A DNA stretch of 64,000 bases, from NCBI GenBank assembly GCA_036558005.1, contig DATBGO010000227.1, positions 19,214-83,213 of the forward strand. The letters run 5' to 3'. Below the pieces are notes generated by a model. The model ran no database searches. It was given only the letters and a program-made list of their open reading frames with translations, and was not told where the DNA came from. Both the position numbers and the translations under genes were made by a program. The DNA is from DATBGO01 sp036558005. GTDB lineage: Bacteria > Actinomycetota > Actinomycetes > Streptosporangiales > Streptosporangiaceae. Of the stretch, positions 33,801 to 44,080 are shown piece after piece. Numbering within the stretch: position 1 is the stretch's first letter; the number at the start of each line of letters is the position of its first letter.

Positions 33801-34244
33801 TTCCAGGAACAGCCGACCGAGCCGAGATTCGGCCTGGAACCGGACACCGCCGGGCCGGTCCGGCAATGGGAGGACCTGGCCTGGACCAGCTTCGGCGGCG
33901 GCGCGGTGCGCGGCGGCCCGGCGGGCGCGGCGGCGGGCCTGGCCGGCGGGCCGACGCTGCCGGCCTCGGCGGTCAGCAGCGTGTTCCCCGCGCTGAAGCC
34001 CACCGAGATCAGCCGCTACCGGGTCGCATCGACGGTGTTCGCGGGGATCCTGGCCAGCCGCGAGCTGCCCGCGTTCCTCAGCGCGGCGAACGCTCCTTCC
34101 GGCGTCGCGCTGGACGGCTCGAATCCCGAGGACTCCGCGCTGGCCTGGGGGCAGGACGCCGCGCAGACCGCGGCGATCACCCTCCGGATGCCGTTCCGGA
34201 TCATGATCCACGCCGATTCACTGCTCCCGCCGAGGCCGTCATGA
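30858..34244 (+). CDS. Large uncharacterised protein with central membrane segments, 1128 aa
   Basis: ATG at 30858 overlaps the upstream stop by ATGA; the longer open frame to 30501 is a shadow. The N-terminal 350 residues contain conserved-looking blocks (VHLYGPGDVVGIDPRHVIRTEP, NFEPNYLAGIEFGYPDLPWLFTPAQ, RLRPFVALIALKTGEF). At about residues 570-620 there is a pair of long hydrophobic stretches (LPVLTVALGLVLAAAVAVIMVAAGAAGG.., then AAAVAVVIVAAALGAAWWL). After a Gly/Pro/Ala linker, the C-terminal 400 residues carry RDLNQDYLLPGVELIPPDTLG and a VFQEQPTEPRFG block. I recognise no named domain. It sits in a coupled run with three other giants, so a shared complex is likely. Confidence 0.75.
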   Translation: MTVTDGADAPGARYHFRSWLRRGIGADAGQPDGPGLPDRAALTVTLNVTAQQDAATVADTPPPQLTVHLYGPGDVVGIDPRHVIRTEPRDQTVNFEPNYLAGIEFGYPDLPWLFTPAQPDGDRLRPFVALIALKTGEFTAAGGPPGPLPAIDVQVMSALQPLADAWNWAHAQIAGDADLTSTITASPAAAISRVLCPRRLDPESSYTAFLVPAFEIGRQAGLGMDVSGLHTAGPAWTAQTSAPLRLPVYYQFSFRTSDAGDFESLVRKLTPTILPAEVGISLMAVDHPAPGVPGAGGPLGLEGALRSALTTPTSWTGPDRDAFQAAVQDLVNLTAAAGTDDPDNPAPEDPRIVPPFYGKWAAAAAAVDHTQPGWPGELNTDPRNRAAAGMGTQIVQAQRTALLASAWDQVAGVEAANAQLRAAQLSRAAMSAVWNRQLSAAGPGTLLALTAPVQARMLASPRTVYATIAASRVPHRIVSGAYRRAARPLGPVARRAAALAGVSGPPAARPPLLERINAGQVLVAPPPPPPGGMTSIDGVSDAAEAAALPGWLPGWLRALITWLARRLGDWLPVLTVALGLVLAAAVAVIMVAAGAAGGAAAAVAVVIVAAALGAAWWLRRVERIDAAADGLRLSGLTLAAVQAAPPATSFAVSSPPSGLGGHGSVQAAAGPGGPAGPAPPPEAVPGGSAAGPALTAVAGDSPAGARFRAAAGLALGAVHGFPADPAPAPALDLAALSATVLAKLDPARTVLARMSTVIRLPGGLPWFTPDPIEPIMAAPDFPQPMYAPLRDLNQDYLLPGVELIPPDTLGAVLENHAFIESFLVGLNHEMARQLLWDGYPTDQRGSYFRQFWDVAGYLPQAGDPASPAALAEALKDIPPINTWPLARPLGSNENRPNVVPDNVVLLVRGELLRRYPNTVIFAGKAKAGADGDNGRVLDETDERYPVFRGTLSPDITFFGFSLSADDARGGTAAAPLGFFFVFQEQPTEPRFGLEPDTAGPVRQWEDLAWTSFGGGAVRGGPAGAAAGLAGGPTLPASAVSSVFPALKPTEISRYRVASTVFAGILASRELPAFLSAANAPSGVALDGSNPEDSALAWGQDAAQTAAITLRMPFRIMIHADSLLPPRPS

Positions 34245-37200
34245 CCACACCAGGCACCGCTGCGGCCGGGCCTATGCTGCTGCTCCCGGTCCGGATCGAG
34301 ACCCGGTTCGCCGGGACCGGCGACGGCAGCGAGCTGCTGGTCCGGATCTACCCCGACCAGATCATGGTGAACGCCCACCATCAGGAACTCACCACCGCCG
34401 AGCTGGCCGCGGGCAGCGCCTACTGGGACGCGGTGTGGCGGGCCGGGAACCCGCCGCAGGACCCGGACGCCGCCCGGGCCCCGTGGCGCGGCCTGGCCAG
34501 CAGGTACGGGGCGCCGCGCGCGGCCTGGATCGTGCGCCAGTCCACCCCGGTCAACATCGGGCAGCGGCCCGCCGCGCCCACGCCGGACGGCCAGGACCCG
34601 GTGCCCGCGCCGCAACCGCCCAGCCCGCCGGCGGCCGGCAGCAGCTGGGACCAGCCGGCCCGGGCCGCCCTGCTCCCCGCCGCCTGGACGGTGGTGCTTG
34701 ACGACGGGGCCACCAGCGTCAGCCACACCGGCTCGCCGGTCACGGCCGGCCTGGCGCTGTCGCCGTCGCCGGCCAGCTCGTCGCTGGCCGGCGGGTTCCC
34801 CGACGGCCTGCCGGTGGACGACGAGATGCGCTGGCTGGTCGATTTCGACGCGGCGGTCGCAGCCGGGATGGCGATGCGGATCCCGATCACGCCTGCCCAG
34901 CGGCAGGCCGGGTTCGACCGGGTGCTCGTCTACGGACTGAGCGCGGAGGCCGCCGGGCCCGCCGCGGTGGCGGCGCTGCTGGACGCGCACCACTACAGCG
35001 ACGGGCTGGCGTTCGTGCCGCAGGGCGCGCCCACCAGCAACACCGCGGACGCGCCGTCGGCCTGGTCCCGCGCTGACCCGGGCGAGCTGATCAGCTTCGG
35101 GACCGAGCTGGGGCCGCCGCTGACCGCGCAGCCGGACGCCGACGGGCCGGTGGCGGCGAGCCTGCTCGGCGTGCCGGTGTCCACCTTCGACCACGTCCGG
35201 TTCGCCGACCGGCACGACATGCGCGACGGCCAGGACATGCTCACCGCGCTGTGGCCGGCCACCCTGGGCTACTTCCTGCGCCAGCTCAGCGACGGCGGGC
35301 TGACCGAGGAGCGGATCGAGCAGGCGCGCGGCTGGACCATCGCGCACGTGCGCCCGCGCGGTCCGCTGCCCGCGCTGAGCGCCGGCCAGGTCCCCTACGG
35401 CATCCTGCCGGTCACCTCAACCGAGCTGTGGCAGCCTGACACCGCTGACCAGACCGAGGCCGCGGTGCTCCAGCTGGCCCGGCGGCTGCGGCCGGCCTGG
35501 ACCGCCAGTGCCGCGGCCGCGCCGCGGCTGGGCGCCACCCCGGGCGACCCGGACGCCGACCTGGCCCACGTCCTGGGCATGGACGCCAGCTCCATGAGCT
35601 TCCGCGGCCGCCATGTGCTGGGCGACCAGCTGCTGTGGAACCTGATGGGGTTCCTGGCCGAGCCGGCCGCCGGGCGGGCGCTGTGGTGGCAGCAGCACCT
35701 GGTGCCCGGGCGGGCGCAGCTGGACGCGCTCGGCTACGCTTCCTGGGATCCGCGGGTGATCCACGCCGGGCTGTCCCCGGCCGACTTCCCGGTCAGCACG
35801 CCGACCGTGACCGACGGGCCGCTGTCGGAGACCGCCCAGCTTCCGGCGGACGCCAGCCTCGGCGGCGCGGCGGTCAACTACATCAGCTGGCTGCGGCACG
35901 CCGCGGTCGACGACATCAGGGCCGGCAACTACCCGGGCCCGGCCGTGCCGGGCGCCCTGCTATACCAGATCCTGCGCCAGTCGGTCCTGCTGGAGTACCT
36001 GACGCTCGCCCAGTCCGCGCAGGTGGTCAGCGGCGAGCTGACGCTGGCGCAGACCAGGGAGCAGGAACTGGTCGGCATCGAGCAGGCCGCCGCCGGGGCC
36101 GCCGCGGCGGCGCCGGCTGCGGCGGCGGCGGCGCAGGTTACCCCGTGGCAGGTGCTGGCCAGGCCGGTGTCGGCGGCCGAGCCGGTCAGCTGGGCCGAGT
36201 ACCTGGTCGCGCTGGAGCCTGAGCCAGGGTCGCCGTTCGAGCGGCTGGCCGAGCTGCGGGCCAGCCTGGACCGGCTGGCGGCGCTGCCTACCGCCGAGCT
36301 GGACCGGCTGCTCACCGAGACCCTCGACGCCTGCAGCCACCGGCTCGACGTGTGGGTGACGGCGCTGGCGACGGCCCGGCTGGCCCGCCAGCGGGCGGAC
36401 GGCGACGCCGCCGGCGGCCGCGGGACCGGGGACGGCCAGGGCCGCGGCCCGGCGGGCGGGCTGCTGGCCGGCGGGTACGGGTTCGTGGCGAACCTGCGCC
36501 CGGCCGCGGCCCCGGCGCCGGCCGGGCCCGCCGCCGCGCGGCTGGTCGCCGGCCTGGACACCAGGCGGGCCAGGCAGTTCCCCGGCGCGCCCCGGCCGGC
36601 CCCGCCGCTGCAGGCCGCGCCGGACAATGGCGGCTTCGTGCATGCCCCGTCGATGGCCCAGGCCGGCGCCGCCGCGGTGCTGCGCAGCGGCTACCTCTCC
36701 CACGCGGACGGCGCGCAGCAGGACCTGCTCGCCCTGGACCTGTCATCGGACCGGGTGCGGGCCGCCCTCTACCTGCTGGACGGGGTGCGCCAGGGACAGC
36801 CGCTCGGCGCGCTGCTCGGCTATCAGCTCGAGACGGGCATGCACGCGGCCGGCCTCGACACCTACATCCAGCCGCTGCGCGACCGGTTCCCGGTCGCCAC
36901 CGGCAAGCTGACCCCGGCCAGCCCGGCCGACGAGGCAGCGGGCGCGTCGAACGTGGTCGACGTGCTGGCGCTGGACCGGGCCCGCCAGGCCGGGACGCTG
37001 GCTCCCGGCGCGGACTGGGGCGCCGGGCTGCCCGGGCCAGGACCGGACCAGGACACGCTGCTCACGCTGTTCGCCGCGGCCGACGACATGACCGACGCGA
37101 TCAGCGATGTCGGGGTCGCTGAGGCGGTGTACCAGACCATGCGCGGCAACCCGGGCCGGGCCGGCGGCACCCTGGACGGCCTGTCCCAGGCCCAGCAGAT

Positions 37201-38731
37201 GCCTGACCCGCAGGTCGTGGCCACCCCACGCGGCGGCGCCGATCACACCCAGCGGGTCTGCGCGCTGCTGGCCGGGACGCCGGCCCGCCACCCGGACTGG
37301 GCCCCGGTCCCGCTCACCCCGCGGGCGCTGGCCGAGCCGTGGCTGGACGCATGGGTCTCGGCGCTGCTGCCCGGCCCGGCCGGCATCGAGGCGACCGTGA
37401 CCTACACCGCCGGGGCGGCGGCCCCGGTGACCGCCACCGTGCGGCTGAGTGACCTGGGCGCCGGGCCGCTGGACGTGCTGGCGATGAGCCGGGTCGACGC
37501 CCGGGCGCAGCGCTCAGAACTGGACGACAGGGTCATCTACGCCGCGGTGCCGGCCGGCGCGACCGGCATCAGCGTCAGCTACCCGGACGCGAGCCCGCCC
37601 GCGGCCGGGTTCGCCGATCTGCTCAGCCTGGCCCGGGCCATCGCCGACCTGGTGGCCGGGTCCCGGGCGCTGGCGCCGGACGACCTGGCGCCACCGGACG
37701 CGACCGCGCCGTCCGGGCCGGGGCCGGCCGGCGTCGACGTGACCGAGCTGAACACCCGGGCCGGCGCGGCCAGGACCGCGATCGCCGCGCTCGTTACCCA
37801 GCTGGCCATCGCGGCGGCGGGCACCAGCACCCCGGACGAGGCCCGCGACGCGATCGCCGCCGCCAGCGGCTACGGCCTGGCCGGGGCGGTCCCGCCGTCG
37901 CGGCGCGGCTCCGGGCCCGATCCCCGGCTCGCCGCCCAGGCTGGCCTGCTGCACGACGCGCTGGCCGCCACCGCCGCGAGCCTGGCCGCGATCACGCTGC
38001 AGCCCGCCGACCCGGCGCCCGCGCTGGAACTGCTGGACACCGCGTTCGGCAAGAGCCTGCTGGTGCTGCCGAGGTTCACCCCGCCCGACCCCTCGCTGGG
38101 CCCGGCGCTGGCCGCCGACCCGGCGCTGATCGGCGCGGACCCGGTCGCCGTCGAGCGCTGGCGGCAGCAGCTCACGCACGTGCGCGCCGGGGTGTCGCGG
38201 CTCGACCTGGCGCTGCTGCTCGCCGAGCTGGTGGCCGGCGCCGCGCCGCCGGCGGCCCGGATCGCCCAGCTGCCCGCGGTGCCCGGCGACCGGTGGCTGG
38301 CCCTGCCGCCCGGGCCGGGCGCCGCGCAGCCGCCCGGCCGGGTCGCGGTCATGGCGCTGGTGACCGGGGATGTCACCGACCCGGGCTCGTCCTGGGCCGG
38401 CCTGCTGGTGGACAGCTGGCCCGAGCGGGTGCCCAGCGGCACCCAGACCGCCGCGGTGGCCTTCCACTACGACGAGCCCGCGGCCCGCGCTCCGCAGGCC
38501 ATGCTCCTGGCTGCCTGCCCCGACCTGCGCCGCGGCTGGGACGACGCGACGCTCGCCCAGGTGCTGCGGGAAACCCTGGACCTGGCCGGGGTGCGCGCGG
38601 TGGACCTCAGCTCGCTCGGCGAGGCCGGCCAGCTGCTCCCCGCGCTCTACTTCCCGTTCAACCTGGAGGAGGACACCGTGTCGGCTGTCTTCGCGCCGTT
38701 CACCATCGTGACCAGGCAGCGGGAGGACTGA
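34241..38731 (+). CDS. Giant uncharacterised protein, 1496 aa
   Basis: ATG at 34241 overlaps the upstream stop by ATGA; the open frame extends nearly 3 kb further upstream, but only as antiparallel shadow. The N-terminus (MLLLPVRIETRFAG, LLVRIYPDQIMVNAHHQELTTAELAAGSAYWDAVWRAG) and VDDEMRWLVDFDAAVAAGMAMRI look like conserved family signatures. ADRHDMRDGQDMLTALWPATLGYFL and PYGILPVTS follow. The middle (about 590-800) is Ala/Arg-rich helical, with a Pro/Gly break near 720-760. The last 300 residues hold SSWAGLLVDSWPERVPSGTQTAAVAFHYDEP. There is no signal peptide, transmembrane helix or catalytic motif I can name. Confidence 0.75.
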   Translation: MTTPGTAAAGPMLLLPVRIETRFAGTGDGSELLVRIYPDQIMVNAHHQELTTAELAAGSAYWDAVWRAGNPPQDPDAARAPWRGLASRYGAPRAAWIVRQSTPVNIGQRPAAPTPDGQDPVPAPQPPSPPAAGSSWDQPARAALLPAAWTVVLDDGATSVSHTGSPVTAGLALSPSPASSSLAGGFPDGLPVDDEMRWLVDFDAAVAAGMAMRIPITPAQRQAGFDRVLVYGLSAEAAGPAAVAALLDAHHYSDGLAFVPQGAPTSNTADAPSAWSRADPGELISFGTELGPPLTAQPDADGPVAASLLGVPVSTFDHVRFADRHDMRDGQDMLTALWPATLGYFLRQLSDGGLTEERIEQARGWTIAHVRPRGPLPALSAGQVPYGILPVTSTELWQPDTADQTEAAVLQLARRLRPAWTASAAAAPRLGATPGDPDADLAHVLGMDASSMSFRGRHVLGDQLLWNLMGFLAEPAAGRALWWQQHLVPGRAQLDALGYASWDPRVIHAGLSPADFPVSTPTVTDGPLSETAQLPADASLGGAAVNYISWLRHAAVDDIRAGNYPGPAVPGALLYQILRQSVLLEYLTLAQSAQVVSGELTLAQTREQELVGIEQAAAGAAAAAPAAAAAAQVTPWQVLARPVSAAEPVSWAEYLVALEPEPGSPFERLAELRASLDRLAALPTAELDRLLTETLDACSHRLDVWVTALATARLARQRADGDAAGGRGTGDGQGRGPAGGLLAGGYGFVANLRPAAAPAPAGPAAARLVAGLDTRRARQFPGAPRPAPPLQAAPDNGGFVHAPSMAQAGAAAVLRSGYLSHADGAQQDLLALDLSSDRVRAALYLLDGVRQGQPLGALLGYQLETGMHAAGLDTYIQPLRDRFPVATGKLTPASPADEAAGASNVVDVLALDRARQAGTLAPGADWGAGLPGPGPDQDTLLTLFAAADDMTDAISDVGVAEAVYQTMRGNPGRAGGTLDGLSQAQQMPDPQVVATPRGGADHTQRVCALLAGTPARHPDWAPVPLTPRALAEPWLDAWVSALLPGPAGIEATVTYTAGAAAPVTATVRLSDLGAGPLDVLAMSRVDARAQRSELDDRVIYAAVPAGATGISVSYPDASPPAAGFADLLSLARAIADLVAGSRALAPDDLAPPDATAPSGPGPAGVDVTELNTRAGAARTAIAALVTQLAIAAAGTSTPDEARDAIAAASGYGLAGAVPPSRRGSGPDPRLAAQAGLLHDALAATAASLAAITLQPADPAPALELLDTAFGKSLLVLPRFTPPDPSLGPALAADPALIGADPVAVERWRQQLTHVRAGVSRLDLALLLAELVAGAAPPAARIAQLPAVPGDRWLALPPGPGAAQPPGRVAVMALVTGDVTDPGSSWAGLLVDSWPERVPSGTQTAAVAFHYDEPAARAPQAMLLAACPDLRRGWDDATLAQVLRETLDLAGVRAVDLSSLGEAGQLLPALYFPFNLEEDTVSAVFAPFTIVTRQRED

Positions 38732-38733
38732 CC

Positions 38734-40500
38734 ATGGCCTCGGTGACGATGTGGACCCGGCTGGAGCCGCACCCACGCGACGGGTCCATGGCCCGCGGGC
38801 TGCAGGCGCAGGTCCGTGACCCGCTGTGGATGCTCGCCCGGCAGTGGCAGCTCGGCGAGCTGGCCGGCCAGGACGCCGGCTCGCCGGTCCAGGCGGTGCT
38901 GAGCGTCCAGTCCCAGCCGCTGACCGGGTACGCGCCGAACGCCGACGGCACCGGGCTGACGGGGTATGACCCGGCGGTGGCGCTGGAGCCGCACATCGAG
39001 CGGGTCCCGGTCACGCTGAACGTCCGCGGCGCGGCGCAGCTCGGCCGGCACGCCGAGGCCGCCATCAGGGCCGCGGTGCCGCCCGCCACGGCGACCGCGG
39101 TGATCGCCGCGCTGCGGGCCGCCTACCCGATCGCGGCCACGGTCCCCCCGGACGCGCCCGAGGACACCGCCGGGCGGGCGGTCCGCGCCAGCGTGGCCGG
39201 GCGGGTCGTCGACGGGGTCGCGCTGGCCGCCGCGGCCGCACAGGTCCAGGCCGGCCAGCAGCCGGTGCCCCCGCTGCCGCCGGAGGCGGCCGAGCCGGGC
39301 ATCCCCGCGGTGCTCGCCGAGCTGGCCGCTTACCGGGCGTCGCTGTACAGCGAGCCGGCCGGCGACGCGGCCTGGCGGTCCCGCCGCCTGGACTACGCCG
39401 CGACGGTCACCTCGGCCAGCAGCCAGCAGTCCGCGACGCTGACCGCGGCGGATTTCCGCGGCGGCGAACTGGACTGGTACGCGTTCTCGCTGAACCAGGC
39501 CGGCCAGGACCCGGCCGCCAACGGCGCGGGCGGCGAGAGCCCGCCGCCGGCCCCCGGTCCGCCCGGCCCGGCCCAGCTTCCCGGTCCCGCGGTAGAGACG
39601 TTCAGCTTCCTGCCGGCCCACGTCACCTTCCGCGGCATGCCCGCGCCGCGCTGGTGGGAGTTCGAGGACGCGGTCACTGACTTCGGCGCGCTCGCCCCCG
39701 ACCTGACCGACCTGGCCACCCTGCTGGTGATGGAGTTCGCGCTGGTGTTCGGCAACGACTGGTTCTGGGTGCCGGTGCCCACCGGGGCCGGCACCTTGTC
39801 GCAGGTGACCACGCTGGTGGTGTCGGACACCTTCGGCGTCCGCACCGTGATCGAGCCGGCCGAGCAGCTGCCGCGGCCAGCCGGCGCCAGCACGTGGTCG
39901 ATGTTCAAGATCTCCGGCCCGGGCGGCCGGTCGCCGTTCATCCTCATGCCGCCCAGCTGCGGCGCGGTCCTGGACGGCGCCCCGGTGGAAGCCGTCTACT
40001 TCCTGCGCGACGACATGGCCGCGATGTCCTGGGCCGTCGAGCACACGCTGCAGGGCCCGCTGGACGCTCCGGTCGACGCGCTCCAGCTCGCGTTCGAGTT
40101 CGACGCGGCGATCCCGCAGCCGCCGCCGGATCCGCCCGCCCCCGGCGGCCCGGACCAGGCCTACGTACTGGAGCAGATTCCGCCGGCCAACTGGATCCCG
40201 ATGGTCCCTGTCACCGCCCCGTCGGGAGCACGCTACTTCCGCCGCGGCATCCTGGTCCGGCCCGGCTACGGCGACGTGCACGCGGCGGCGCGGCTGCTGG
40301 AGCCCGGGCATCCGCTCTTCGTCGCCGACGAGTCGATCCCGCGCGAGGGCGCCGAAGTGACCCGTTACTTCCGCCGCGCCCGCTGGACCGACGGGTCCAC
40401 CATCACCTGGCTGGCGCACCGGTCCCGGCCCGGCCGCGGCCCGGGCTGGTCCGGGCTCGCGTTCGACCGGGTGCAGCCGCTGCCGCCCGGCCCGGCCTGA
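38734..40500 (+). CDS. Uncharacterised protein, 588 aa, last gene of the large operon
   Basis: The start is ATG at 38734, two bases after the previous stop, with GGGAGGA about seven bases upstream. The opening WTRLEPHPRDGSMARGLQAQVRDPLWMLARQWQLGELAGQDAGSPV is a strong block that looks conserved. The middle is Ala-rich helical. The C-terminal half contains FRGMPAPRWWEFEDAVTDFGALAPDLTDLATLLVMEFALVFGNDWFWVPVP, and near the end RYFRRGILVRPGYGDV. There is no signal peptide or membrane helix. Function is unknown. Its tight linkage to the three giants marks it as the fourth large component. Confidence 0.75.
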   Translation: MASVTMWTRLEPHPRDGSMARGLQAQVRDPLWMLARQWQLGELAGQDAGSPVQAVLSVQSQPLTGYAPNADGTGLTGYDPAVALEPHIERVPVTLNVRGAAQLGRHAEAAIRAAVPPATATAVIAALRAAYPIAATVPPDAPEDTAGRAVRASVAGRVVDGVALAAAAAQVQAGQQPVPPLPPEAAEPGIPAVLAELAAYRASLYSEPAGDAAWRSRRLDYAATVTSASSQQSATLTAADFRGGELDWYAFSLNQAGQDPAANGAGGESPPPAPGPPGPAQLPGPAVETFSFLPAHVTFRGMPAPRWWEFEDAVTDFGALAPDLTDLATLLVMEFALVFGNDWFWVPVPTGAGTLSQVTTLVVSDTFGVRTVIEPAEQLPRPAGASTWSMFKISGPGGRSPFILMPPSCGAVLDGAPVEAVYFLRDDMAAMSWAVEHTLQGPLDAPVDALQLAFEFDAAIPQPPPDPPAPGGPDQAYVLEQIPPANWIPMVPVTAPSGARYFRRGILVRPGYGDVHAAARLLEPGHPLFVADESIPREGAEVTRYFRRARWTDGSTITWLAHRSRPGRGPGWSGLAFDRVQPLPPGPA

Positions 40501-40595
40501 CCCACCCGGCCAGCATCAGGCCCGCGGCCAGCGCCAGCCCGCGGCCGGCCGAAAACCAGCTGCCCGGACCGGGCCTGGCCGGCTTATCCTGGCTC

Positions 40596-40726
40596 GTGCT
40601 CCTGACCCTGTCCACCACCCGCCAGCCCGCCACCGACCTGGGTTACCTGCTGCACAAGAACCCGGCCAGGCAGCACACCGCGGAACTCGGCTTCGGCACC
40701 GCGCACGTGCTCTACCCCGCGGAGTA
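40596..40726 (+). pseudogene. hen1: 5' remnant of hen1 (RNA 3'-terminal ribose methyltransferase)
   Basis: GTG at 40596 begins LLTLSTTRQPATDLGYLLHKNP, then FGTAHVLYP, which is the start of the Hen1 N-terminal domain (Hen1 2'-O-methylates RNA ends in the Pnkp/Hen1 repair system). Similarity ends after about 42 codons, where the frame runs antisense into the GntR remnant. The methyltransferase domain is gone. TATCCT seven bases before the GTG could be the old -10. Confidence 0.78.
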
Positions 40727-40854
40727 CACCTGGCCTGGCCGCATCTCGCCGCTGACGATGCTGGCCCGGATCGCCTGGCCGGCCTGCTCACGGAGGCTGA
40801 CCGGCCGCAGTGACTTGAGCCCGGCCGCGGTCTCCGGATCGGGGCCGGGTCTGG

Positions 40855-40858
<4 letters not shown>
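40712..40858 (-). pseudogene. Truncated GntR-family regulator, last gene of the ABC operon
   Basis: GTG at 40858 overlaps the ATPase stop by GTGA, as throughout this operon. The product is only 48 residues: LRPVSLREQAGQAIRASIVSGEMRPGQVYSA, which is the first helix and strand of the GntR winged helix, followed at once by a stop at 40712. A full GntR protein would be over 200 residues. The gene breaks precisely where the hen1 remnant begins on the other strand. The regulator of this operon is therefore probably lost. Confidence 0.8.
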
Positions 40859-41966
<1,108 letters not shown>

Positions 41967-41970
<4 letters not shown>

Positions 41971-43037
41971 TGACCCGCCCCGCCCGGGCCGGCCGCGGCC
42001 GCGTGCCGCTGCCGGGCGAAGTGGCATTCGGCGATGACCTCACCGCCGGGCCCGCCGAACCGGGCCGGCTCGGGCGGCTGGCTGACGCAGACCTGCTGGC
42101 CGTGGCCGACCGGGCAGCGCGGCTCGAACGAGCACCCGGCGCCGAGCCTGGCCAGGCTCGGCGGCAGCCCGCCGATCGCGAACAGCGGCTCGCCCGCCGA
42201 GCCGGTCCTCGGCACCGCCTTCAGCAGCGCCTCGGTATAGGGGTGCACCGAGTGGCTGAACAGCTGCCGCGCGGTCCCCCGCTCGACCACCCGGCCGGCG
42301 TACATGACCTGCACGGTGTCGCAGAACTCCGCCACGATGCCCAGGTTGTGGGTGATCAGGATGACCGCGGTACCGCGCTCGGCGGCCAGCCGTTCCAGCA
42401 GGTCCAGCACCTGCGCCTGGGTGGTGACGTCCAGCGCCGTCGTCGGCTCGTCGGCGATCAGCACGTCCGGCTGGTTGGCCAGCGCGATCGCGATCATGAC
42501 CCGCTGCCGCATCCCGCCGGAGTACTGGTGCGGGTAGTCGTCGATGCGCCGGGCCGCCGCGGGCACCTCGACGTCCCGCAGCAGGCCGATGGCCAGCTGC
42601 CTGGCCCGGCTCCGGCTGACGTCCTGGTGCGCCCGGATGGCCTCGGTGATCTGGTCGCCGATCGGCTTGATCGGGTCCAGGCCGGTCATCGGGTCCTGGA
42701 ACACGACGGAGATCTCCTTGCCCCGCACCGCCTGGAGGTCCCGCTCGCGCAGCGCGCGGATGTCCCGCCCGTTCAGGCAGACCTGGCCGGCCGTGACCTG
42801 TCCCGGCGGGTCGATCAGGCCCAGGATCGACAGGCTCAGCGCCGACTTGCCCGAGCCGGACTCGCCGACGATGCCGACCCGCTCCAGCCGCCGCACCTCG
42901 AAGCTCACGTCCCGGACCGCGCGGAAGATCCCCTCCGGCGTGACGTACTGGGTCGACAGGCCGCGCACGCTCAGCACCACCTCGCCGGGCTGGCGGCCGC
43001 CCCGGCCGGCCGCCGCGCCCGGCCCGGCCGGGCTCAC
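41967..43037 (-). CDS. Dipeptide/oligopeptide ABC transporter ATPase (DppD/OppD-like)
   Basis: GTG at 43037 overlaps the permease stop by GTGA, giving 356 residues; the frame to 43589 is a shadow. Walker A GESGSGKS (residues about 58-65), VVFQDPMTGLDP, signature YSGGMRQR, Walker B LIADEPTTALDV and ITHNLGIV are intact. The C-terminal domain has CSFEPRCPVGHGQQVC, the cluster-like cysteine set of DppD/OppD. It forms a heterodimer with the next ATPase on the membrane. Confidence 0.94.
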
Positions 43038-44053
43038 TTGGGCACCGCCGAGCGCAGCCGGACCCGCGGGTCGATGACCCCGTAAAGGACGTCGACGATC
43101 AGGTTGACCACCACGTACACCACGGCGCTGAGCAGGATGAACGTCTCGACCACCGCGTAGTCCTCGCGCTGGATCGACGCGACGACCAGGGCGCCCACCC
43201 CCGGCCAGTCGAACACCGTCTCCACCAGCACGCTGCCGGCGATCAGCTCGGCCAGCACCAGGCCGCCGACGGTGAGCGTCGGCAGGAACGCGTTGGGCAG
43301 CGCGTGCCGCCGCAGCGCGGCCGGCCGGCCGATGCCCTTGCTCCGCACGACGGCCATGAACGGCTCGCGGGACACCTCGAACAGGCTGGCCCGCAGCAGC
43401 CGGACCAGGAAGGCGAAATCGGCGAACGCCAGCGTCACCGTGGGCAGCACCAGATGCCTGACCGCGTCCGCGAAGACACCGAACCGCCCCGCCAGCAGCG
43501 CGTCCACGGTGTAGAAGTGGGTCAGGGCCGGCGGCGCGGCGGTGTTCGGGCTCAGCCGGCCCTCCGGCCCCGGGAAGACGTGCAGCCACTGCGACAGCAG
43601 CAGCAGGAGCAGCAGCGCCAGCCAGAACGGGGGCGTGCCCAGGCCGAGGAAGGACAGCCCGCGCACCGCCCGGTCGGCGGGGCGGCGGCGGACCGACAGC
43701 AGCGCGAGCAGCAGCGCGGCCGCGAAGGCGAGCAGGAAGGCGTAGCAGCCCAGTTCCAGCGAGGCGGGCAGCCGGGCCGCGATCAGCGCCCGGACCGGCT
43801 GGCCGACCGAGTAGGAGAACCCCCAGTTGCCCTGGAAGAAATCCCCGATGTAGCGGCCGTACTGGTCATACAGCGGCAGGTTCAGGCCGAGCACCCGGCG
43901 CATGGTGGCCACCGCCTGCGCGCTGGCCAGGTGCCCGGCCACCAGCCGGGCCGGGTCGCCGGGCAGCACCCGCAGCAGCACGAACCCGATCACCGAGGCC
44001 CCGAAGATCGTGACCACGGAGCTGGCCGCCCGCCCGGCGATGAACCGGATCAC
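43034..44053 (-). CDS. ABC transporter permease, DppB-like
   Basis: This 339-residue protein has six hydrophobic helices. The N-terminal signature (MIRFIAGRAASSVVTIFGASVIGFVLLRVLPGDPA) and the EAA loop region (EPFMAVVRSKGIGRPAALRRHALPNAFLPTLTVGG) are typical of DppB/OppB, whose EAA motif docks on the ATPase. It is coupled to the DppD-like gene by GTGA. It follows the DppC-like gene by 27 bases. Confidence 0.93.
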   Translation of the reverse strand: MIRFIAGRAASSVVTIFGASVIGFVLLRVLPGDPARLVAGHLASAQAVATMRRVLGLNLPLYDQYGRYIGDFFQGNWGFSYSVGQPVRALIAARLPASLELGCYAFLLAFAAALLLALLSVRRRPADRAVRGLSFLGLGTPPFWLALLLLLLLSQWLHVFPGPEGRLSPNTAAPPALTHFYTVDALLAGRFGVFADAVRHLVLPTVTLAFADFAFLVRLLRASLFEVSREPFMAVVRSKGIGRPAALRRHALPNAFLPTLTVGGLVLAELIAGSVLVETVFDWPGVGALVVASIQREDYAVVETFILLSAVVYVVVNLIVDVLYGVIDPRVRLRSAVPK

Positions 44054-44080
44054 CGGCTTGTCCGGGCTGCGGCGCGCTGG

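Noticed and set aside
31352..34240. Upstream extension of the 1496-residue gene
   Set aside because: The frame is open, but it lies entirely inside the 1128-residue gene in another phase. The ATGA overlap at 34241 is the natural start.
25649..40500. Phage-tail-like or contractile injection system
   Set aside because: No sheath, tube, baseplate, spike or AAA+ ATPase motif was found in any of the six genes, and the large proteins do not repeat tail-fibre patterns.
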